A DNA stretch of 64,000 nucleotides from JBBSDP01 sp963754335. GTDB lineage: Bacteria > Planctomycetota > Phycisphaerae > Tepidisphaerales > Tepidisphaeraceae. The stretch covers positions 992,001 through 1,056,000 of the forward strand of contig CAVWFQ010000010.1 of the NCBI GenBank assembly GCA_963754335.1. Reading direction: 5' to 3'. The translations under genes and the position numbers were made by a program. The notes below the pieces were generated by a model. The model made no database searches. It had not been told where the DNA came from and worked only from the letters and a program-made list of their open reading frames with translations. Of this stretch, positions 58,640 to 64,000 are shown piece by piece. How positions within the stretch are numbered: the stretch's first letter is position 1; each line of letters starts with the position of its first letter.

Positions 58640-58742
58640 TGACCGCGGATCACGCGGATGCACGCGGATCAGAAGCCGGCAACTGACAACGGCCTGTCCC
58701 GGTCTTATCGGGAGACGACTGACGACGGACAACTGACAACTC
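58640..58742. repeat. CCGCGGATCA and GTCAGTTGTC repeats in tandem
   Basis: GACCGCGGATCACGCGGATG (58641) is followed by CAACTGACAACGGCC and GACTGACGACGGACAACTGA (58679-58740). Two repeat families stand side by side in the gap before cas3. Confidence 0.7.
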
Positions 58743-58933
58743 CCGATTCAAGCCCAGGGATTGGAATACGCCGCCTGCTTTGCGCGGTCCTGTTTTCGAG
58801 CGCTCAACGCGCATCCGCCAGTCCGCCATCAATCCCTGGGTCCTCAATTGGAAATTTCCGAATTTTCTTCTTGCAACCACAGTACGGCTTTTGTTAGAGT
58901 TCCCTCAGCCTTTCGTTTCGGGCGGGAATTGGG

Positions 58934-61181
58934 GTGTTAGTGGAAGGAAAAACTGAAATCTACGCTCACTCGCTACCGGGAAAGCCGGCGGAGGAGTGGG
59001 AAACCCTCGACACGCATTCCGCCGAGGTCGCGAAGCTCGCTCGGGGATTTGCTGATGCCTTCGGCGGGGCCGAGTGGGCGCTCTCGCGGCTCTTTGGCAT
59101 GACTTGGGAAAGGTTCAGCCGGCCTTTCAATCGTATATCGCTGGAAGGGACCCCACTGGAACGCCGCACGCGTGGGTTGGCGCACTTCACGCGTACCTGC
59201 GAGATAAGCGACTGCTTCCCTTAGCTGCGTCGATCGCCGCCCATCATGGAGCATTGGCAAACTTCAGACCTGACGAAGCAAGTGGCGTGGCTGCTGGCAG
59301 CACACTTTTCGAAATGCTTAACGGTCGCATCGATTCGTTCGGCTCCGTCCGACCATTCCTTCCGCCGGATGAATTCACGCGCGCGTTACCCGATGCTCCG
59401 GATTTTATCGCCAGCGATCGGGCGGACGCCTTGCGTGTCGAGCTTTTCACCCGATTCCTTTATCGCGCCTTGATTGACGCCGATCGCCTCGCGACCGCCC
59501 GGTTTTACGCCAAGTTTCAACCGGCGCTGACGGCCGACGATATTCGGTGTGATTGCATCGATTTCATTACGCAACGGCTTGATCGAGCAATCGACAGTAT
59601 GCCGCCAAAAGGCTCGCCTGCCGTTGTGCGACTTCGCCAGGATGTCCTCGCCGCATGTCGAAACAAGTCCACCGATCCGCCAGGCCGATTCTCCCTGACG
59701 GTTCCCACCGGCGGCGGCAAAACGCTTAGCGCGATGAGCTTCGCCCTCAACCATGCCAAACGAAACGAACTGCGTCGCGTGATCGTCGTTATTCCGTACA
59801 CGAGCATTATTGAACAATCAGCGCGCGTCTATCGCAGTGTGCTCAACGACGCCGCTCGTCCTGACGTGAACAATGTTCTGGAGCATCATTCGAATCTCGA
59901 CGAACAGAAACTTCGGGAAAATGACGCGAGGGGGGAAGACCTGCGGAAACTCGCTGCGGAAAGTTGGAATGCGCCGGTTGTGGTAACCACCACCGTCCAG
60001 TTTTTCGAATCTCTGCTGTCCGCCCACGGTAGCCGATGCCGCAAGCTTCACAACATCGCCAAAAGCGTGATCGTGCTCGATGAAGTGCAAACGCTTCCGC
60101 CGAAATATCTGCGCACCCTTGTGAATCTGCTCGACCAACTCACAACCGGATATGGATGCAGCGTCGTCCTTTCGACCGCGACCCCTCCGGCTCTAAAGAA
60201 GCGGTCCGGCTCGCCGCTGCCCGGCTTGGAATCTATAGACGAGATCATGCCCGAACCACAGTCGCTCGCCGCCGCCGTTCGACGTGTCAACATCGAATGG
60301 AGAATTGGCGCCGTAACTCCCTATCGCGACCTCGCCGCAGAATTGCGTGCGTGTCGCCAGGCGATGGCTATCGTCCATCGGCGCGCCGATGCGCGGATAT
60401 TGGCCGACGCGTTTGGAGACGGCGCGCTTCATCTTTCCGCGCTGATGTGCCCGGCCCACCGACTCCGAGTCATTGATGAAGTGCGCCGCCGACTCGATCA
60501 AAACGAACCGTGCATTCTCGTCACAACCCAACTCGTCGAAGCGGGCGTGGACATCGATTTTCCAGTCGTCTACCGCGCTTTGGGCGGGCTCGATTCGATC
60601 GCGGAAGCGCCGGCCGCTGCGATCGCGAAGGAAAACTGACCGACGCCGCCGGCATTCCTGCCGGTCGAATGATCGTTTTCCTCGCCGAAACCGCGCCGCC
60701 TCCCGGCGTGCCGACACAAGCCTTCGACTCGATGAAAGTGCTACTTGGTCTCGGCAATCTCGATCCGTTCAACCCTGATGATTCGATACGATTCTTCAAT
60801 GAGCTTTATGGGAAAGCGGCAAATGATCCGCGTGATAAAGAGCTAGAGCGATTGCGACGGTCATTGGCGTTCGAAGCCGTTGACGAACAATTCAACCTGA
60901 TTGATGCCAACACGTTCCCGATTGTTGTCCGGTGGGGAGACGGATCAAACCGGATAGCCGCTTATCGGCGATTTCCATCACGCGAAACGCGAAGGGCGCT
61001 TCAGCCATTCACCGTGCAGATGCGCTATTACTCGATGCAGCCGCTTCGCGACGCCGGGACTATTTCATCTGATGACGATATGATCAAGCTATATTTTGTA
61101 AACGAAGGATGGGACCGGTGCTATAGCGAACAGTATGGGCTGGTGGAGGATGGCCTGTCCCTTGAGGTGAATATTGTTTAA
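58934..61181 (+). CDS. cas3: CRISPR-associated helicase/nuclease Cas3 (type I-C), two frame breaks
   Basis: About 749 residues after correction. The HD nuclease domain starts with IYAHSLPGKPAEEWETLDTH. A break at about 59065-59080 leads to ALAALWHDLGKVQPAFQSYI (HD motif) and SIAAHHGAL. The helicase has Walker A VPTGGGKTLSAMSFALNHAK, IPYTSIIEQSARVYR and DEVQ in VIVLDEVQTLPPKYLRT. A break at about 60615 joins LGGLDSI to AGRIPAGRMIVFLAETAPPP and the C-terminal domain ending SLEVNIV. Both breaks need one added base. It is recruited by Cascade to shred target DNA. Confidence 0.93.
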
Positions 61182-61284
61182 CTTCAAATCCAAGAGGGCG
61201 AGCCAGCCACGATCGGCCGGCCCGCCCAGTATCTTCCGACACCCGCGTCTTGGTTTCAATCCACACCCGCGTGAAGCGGGCGAT
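61182..61284 (-). ncRNA. Candidate crRNA-like regulatory RNA gene: repeat, 39-nt spacer, degenerate repeat
   Basis: Read on the minus strand: an intact 32-nt I-C repeat (61284-61253) with stem CCCGC/GCGGG and end GTGGATTGAAAC, a spacer (61252-61214), and a degenerate repeat (61213-61182; 16 of 32 bases, ending TTGGATTTGAAG). The degenerate copy begins right after the cas3 stop. Orientation is opposite to the cas operon, unlike a normal array. A promoter with an extended -10 is placed for a start at the repeat. This is the build of CreA/CreR RNAs, which guide Cascade to promoters rather than phage. Confidence 0.7.
61253..61284 (-). CRISPR. Solitary type I-C CRISPR repeat
   Basis: On the plus strand it starts GTTTCAATCCACACCCGCG and ends AGCGGGCGAT. 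It matches the I-C consensus GTCGC...GTGGATTGAAAC on the minus strand, including length (32) and the hairpin. No further intact copies follow on either side. Confidence 0.85.
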
Positions 61285-61290
61285 AGTGCG

Positions 61291-61319
61291 ATCATACCAG
61301 AATGTACGAATTCCAAGAA
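61291..61319 (-). promoter_or_regulatory. Promoter of the crRNA-like gene
   Basis: On the minus strand an extended -10, TGG-TATGAT (61299-61291), ends 6 bases before the repeat. A weak -35 TTCTTG lies at 61319-61314 with 17-base spacing. The start of transcription would be the first repeat base. Confidence 0.6.
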
Positions 61320-61335
61320 GCGGGGTCAGGAAGAT
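61311..61335 (+). promoter_or_regulatory. TTC-flanked partial protospacer matching the solitary spacer
   Basis: TTC (61311-61313) is the type I-C PAM. The next 22 bases match the spacer start at positions 1-5, 7-11 and 16-22; 6 and 12, which type I crRNAs flip out, are mismatched, as are 13-15. The match covers the -35 of the crRNA-like promoter and reaches the rightward promoter at 61347. Confidence 0.65.
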
Positions 61336-61346
61336 TTTTTTTGGTG

Positions 61347-61352
61347 CATAAT
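61347..61352 (+). promoter_or_regulatory. Rightward -10-like element toward the tRNA and cas5c
   Basis: CATAAT preceded by TTGGTG is a 5/6 match to TATAAT; no good -35 is seen. TTGACA at 61375-61380 is a second, perfect -35 but its -10 (TACCGT) is poor. Either could drive the tRNA or cas5c-cas8c. Confidence 0.4.
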
Positions 61353-61426
61353 CTCAATGGGGGAGAATTTAACATTGACATCTTCCGGCAGAGAGACTAC
61401 CGTGCCACCGCGATTGAGAAACAGAA

Positions 61427-61456
61427 ATGCCCGGCTCGCTGCAACGAGACGGGCAT
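61427..61456 (+). other. Strong hairpin directly before the tRNA
   Basis: ATGCCCG/CGGGCAT (7 bp) with an inner CTCG/CGAG stem and loop CTGCAA. It ends 2 bases before the tRNA. No U-run follows, so a processing or folding signal is more likely than a terminator. Confidence 0.65.
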
Positions 61457-61458
61457 CT

Positions 61459-61541
61459 GCCGCGGTGGCGGAACTGGTAGACGCGCTGGACTGCAAATCC
61501 AGTGGTTGATAGCCGTGTGGGTTCGAATCCCACCCGCGGTA
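61459..61541 (+). tRNA. Leucine-type tRNA body with GCA (Cys) anticodon
   Basis: 83 nt. Acceptor GCCGCGG/CCGCGGT, discriminator A73, D arm GCG-GAACTGGTAGA-CGC, anticodon arm CTGGA-CTGCAAA-TCCAG (anticodon GCA), long variable arm with GGTT/AGCC stem, T arm GTGGG-TTCGAAT-CCCAC. The type II body, the TGGCGGAACTGGTAGACGCG stretch and A73 are those of tRNA-Leu; bacterial tRNA-Cys is normally type I with U73. LeuRS does not read the anticodon, so leucine could be put at Cys codons. No encoded CCA. It sits between cas3 and cas5c. Confidence 0.85.
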
Positions 61542-61578
61542 ATTCAAATCTTTCGACGGGTGGTGGAAGGAATATAGC

Positions 61579-62337
61579 ATGCTCTCTGGTGAATTGCCAT
61601 CAGCGCCTCTCAAGTTGAGGGCTTTAGGTCCGATAGCCTGCTTCACGTGCCCGGAGCTTAAGGCTGAGCGGTTCTCGTATTCCGTTATGACTCCGTCTGC
61701 CGCCCGCGGCGTCCTTGAAGCGGTGCTGTGGAAACCCGCCATTCGCTGGCGGGTAGAGCGCATCAAAGTTTTGTCGCCGATCGATTTTGTCAGCTTTCGG
61801 CGAAATGAAGTCGGCAACGTCGCCCCGATGCCCGCCCGCGCGACCGTACTGAACGGCGGACCGCATGAGGACTTCTTCGTGGAAGACCGCCGCCAGCAGC
61901 GAAACACCGTGGCGCTGCGCGATGTGGATTATGTGATCGAGGCCCGTTTCGAGATGACGTCCCGGGCCGGACCCGACGACAACAAGGCCAAGTTTGTTGA
62001 CATGTTTCGCAGGCGCATCGAAAAGGGGCAGCACTTCCACCAGCCTTACCTCGGCTGCCGCGAATTCATCGGCGAGGTTCTTCCGGTTAACGAAAATACT
62101 CCGCCTCCAATCGCCGAGACTCGTGATCTGGGATTGATGCTCTGGGACATTGATTTCCGCCCCGCCGGGGAAGCTGACAAATCGAAACTCACCTGGCGCA
62201 ACGGACAAAACGTCGTTCATGGAAACGCTCGCCCGATTTTCTTTGCGGCGAAGCTCATCGACGGTGTTGTGGAAGTGCCACGCGATCCGGAGTCTACCTT
62301 GAATTTGCCCTCATCAGCTGAAGGAGGGAAGCCATGA
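61579..62337 (+). CDS. cas5c: CRISPR-associated protein Cas5c (Cas5d)
   Basis: 252 residues. In type I-C, Cas5c both binds the crRNA 5' handle and cuts pre-crRNA, replacing Cas6. It has FSYSVMTPSAARGVLEAVLW, DRRQQRNTVALRDVDYVIEA, RRIEKGQHFHQPYLGCREFI and the C-terminal DIDFRP strand. ATG with GGAAGGAA upstream. Its TGA overlaps the cas8c ATG (ATGA). It is 397 bases after cas3 rather than adjacent. Confidence 0.92.
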   Translation: MLSGELPSAPLKLRALGPIACFTCPELKAERFSYSVMTPSAARGVLEAVLWKPAIRWRVERIKVLSPIDFVSFRRNEVGNVAPMPARATVLNGGPHEDFFVEDRRQQRNTVALRDVDYVIEARFEMTSRAGPDDNKAKFVDMFRRRIEKGQHFHQPYLGCREFIGEVLPVNENTPPPIAETRDLGLMLWDIDFRPAGEADKSKLTWRNGQNVVHGNARPIFFAAKLIDGVVEVPRDPESTLNLPSSAEGGKP

Positions 62338-64000
62338 TTCTCCAAGCATTGGTCGAGCTCGCCAAAAATGAAAAGCTCATCGCTGATCCGGATTTTGAAT
62401 TTAAGGCGGTCGGATGGATTGTTCGCCTTGATACGGATGGCAACGTTCTCGGCATTGACGACAACCGCCAAAACCTGAATGAGGGTAAGCCAGATCGTAA
62501 AGGAAAGCCTCAGAAGCCAAAATTTGTCGGCCGCGATGTACTTATCCCCCTGTTTCCAACGGGTCGTTCGGGCACGAAGCCCAAAGCGTCGTTTTTGGTC
62601 GATATGCCGAAGTTTGTTTTTGGCATCGACCCGGCTAATGAGGCCGAGCCCGAAACATTTCAGCCGTATCTGCAAAGATTCCGCCAGCTCGTCGTTGACT
62701 GTGAATCGGCGACGAGCGATGCGTCTGTTCGCGCCGTCCGCGAATTCCTGGATCGGGTTTTGGCGGGAAGTGCTATTGCCGTGCTTCCCGAGGGCTTATC
62801 GCCGAGCGATCTTTTCATGTTCCGCGTGGGGATCGATGAAACTCCCGTTCATCTAAAGCCCGAAGTCGTCGCGTTCTGGAAGCGGGTTCGCGCTCGCCAT
62901 CCGCCACAGCGAGCCCCGGGGAGAGATGGACGTGCTTGATTACCGGCGAGTCTATCGACGGGAAGCCTCCTCTCTTCCCGCTCATCAGGGGCGTCCCTGG
63001 TGCAGGCACGATGGGAAGCGGCCTGCTTCCGTTCAACGGACCTTCATCCCGCACTTGGTCCTCCTATGGAATGGAAGGAAACGAGAACGCGCCCGTTTCC
63101 CGGGCGTCCGCGGAAGCAGCAGCTACGGCGTTGAACCGGCTAGCCGATCCCCGACCGACCGACGGCGCGGGAAACCCATTGCCAGTTCGTCGAATTCGCC
63201 TGAACAACGACACGATCGTCGTCTATTGGGCTTCCGAGGCGGAGCCCGAGGTGATTTCCGTGCTCGACTCACTGCCGGAACTCATCGACCCGCACGACGT
63301 CACTGCGGATGTGGGCAACATGATCGCCAGCTATCGGACCGCCAATTTCCGTCCTCTTAGGACGCCCGCAAAGTTCTATGCAGTGACTGTCACCGGCACC
63401 ACAGGACGGATCATTGTGCGCGATTGGTTCGAAACGACAGTTGCAAAGATTCAGGAGAACATCGCAGCGTATTTCGCGGACTTGAGGCTGCTGCGCGCTC
63501 CCACGCCAGCGCAAGCGGGAATCTTGCACGAATCCCCGCTTCCATCGCTTCTTGATGTCAAGCTGGCTGTCTACCGCGAACTCGATCAAGTGCCGGCCCC
63601 ATTCGCCCGCGAGTGGATTCGCATCATCTGGGGCGGCCCACAAGCCCGCGTACCCGGTTCAGTCGCCGCACGGGTGAACAAAAGAATCCAAATCGCCTTG
63701 TCGCGCGGTGAAGAACCCTCCGCGCATGCCTTCGGGCTTATCAAACTCTCTATTGTCCGAGAAGGAGATCTCCAAATGATATCATTCGTAAATGAGGAAC
63801 ACCCAGCGGTCGCCTATCACTGCGGCCGCCTGCTCGCTGTGCTGGACTATACGCAGCAAAAGGCGCTCGGCTTGACTAACACATCGAACGTTCGCCGTAT
63901 GCTCGGCGCGATCCTTACCGCTCCGGCACTGTACCTGGGGCGGATTCGGCGGCTCGCCGAGGTCGCATACTTTCCCAAAATGGACGGCGACCTACCGAAA
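62334..64000 (+). CDS. cas8c: CRISPR-associated protein Cas8c (Csd1), frame-broken, runs off right edge
   Basis: Large subunit of the I-C Cascade; recognises the PAM. The start MILQALVELAKNEKLIADPD and FVGRDVLIPLFPTGRSGTKP are typical. A -1 break at about 62900-62912 leads to ASPGERWTCLITGESIDGKP, FPLIRGVPGAGTMGSGLLPF and FNGPSSRTWSSYGMEGNENA, the Csd1 signature, then about 330 more residues to 64000. About 555 residues are seen; the usual length is about 580-600. cas7, cas4, cas1, cas2 and the array should follow outside the window. Confidence 0.93.

Noticed and set aside
58658..58897. 79-codon frame before cas3
   Set aside because: Its first half is translated repeat; no RBS, no family, and cas3 begins just after.
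61214..61252. Spacer as a normal phage-derived CRISPR spacer of the main array
   Set aside because: There is only one intact repeat, orientation is opposite to the operon, and the spacer matches a site 62 bases away with a PAM.
61174..61577. Two open frames reading through the gap into the tRNA
   Set aside because: The translations contain AELVDALDCKSSG and GGGTGRRAGLQIQW, the typical result of translating a leucine-type tRNA gene; they are not proteins.

Overview
The window most likely comes from a Gram-negative planctomycete, probably class Phycisphaerae. The reasons are a DUF1552 protein beside a DUF1587/1595/1592/1588/1585 cytochrome-type protein, H-X9-DG-like pseudopilins, PEP-CTERM proteins, Kdo/LPS-transport genes, proteins with Thr-Arg-Pro-Ala-Thr linkers, and many families of small palindromic repeats between genes. 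The taxon is an inference; no rRNA gene is present.

Layout. 1-4138 (minus strand): kdsD and a very long LptC/LptA-like protein, in the same order as the E. coli kds-lpt locus. 4303-9222: scpA, a FabG-like reductase, a GNAT protein, a VOC protein and a thiolase. 9235-12239: an acyl-CoA mutase of IcmF type split over two genes. 12455-18580: a zinc-ribbon membrane protein, rlmN coupled to a pseudopilin, an ECF sigma factor with a small partner, bioF, an HU protein and a lipoprotein. 18748-24972: cysE, a decayed hepT with mntA, a phosphohexomutase, a secreted beta-helix protein and fabI. 25061-31471: a WD40 protein, a P-type ATPase, a hydrolase and ndk. 31592-38196: a sulfur-assimilation block (cysH, cysC, cysK, cysM, a JAMM protease, a ThiF-like E1 enzyme). 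38258-47911: ylbF, EVE, PH, ThuA, purA, the DUF1552/DUF1592 pair, a HTH/PIN toxin-antitoxin pair and a DNA glycosylase. 48182-58525: a 1,437-residue secreted NHL protein, tRNA-Leu(UAA), a tiny lasso-type leader peptide gene, a pseudopilin fragment, ribosomal protein S1, a C26 peptidase, PEP-CTERM remnants, an ACP-like protein and a DUF433 protein.

58934-64000 is the left part of a type I-C CRISPR-Cas operon (cas3, cas5c, cas8c; the rest lies beyond the edge). The operon is split between cas3 and cas5c by about 400 bases that hold the most interesting signals. On the opposite strand there is one good I-C repeat, a 39-nt spacer and a degenerate repeat. An extended -10 promoter is placed to start transcription at the repeat. 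A TTC-flanked partial match to the spacer overlaps the -35 of that promoter and lies beside a rightward promoter. Next come a strong hairpin and a tRNA with a leucine-type body but a GCA (cysteine) anticodon. This matches the architecture of crRNA-guided cas regulators (CreR) or toxin-antitoxin RNA pairs (CreTA), with the unusual tRNA as a possible regulated or toxic RNA.

Quality warning. More than twenty single-base frame breaks hit conserved genes, several of them at homopolymers. Most are probably assembly or long-read indel errors, so the affected genes are annotated as single loci with the break positions given.
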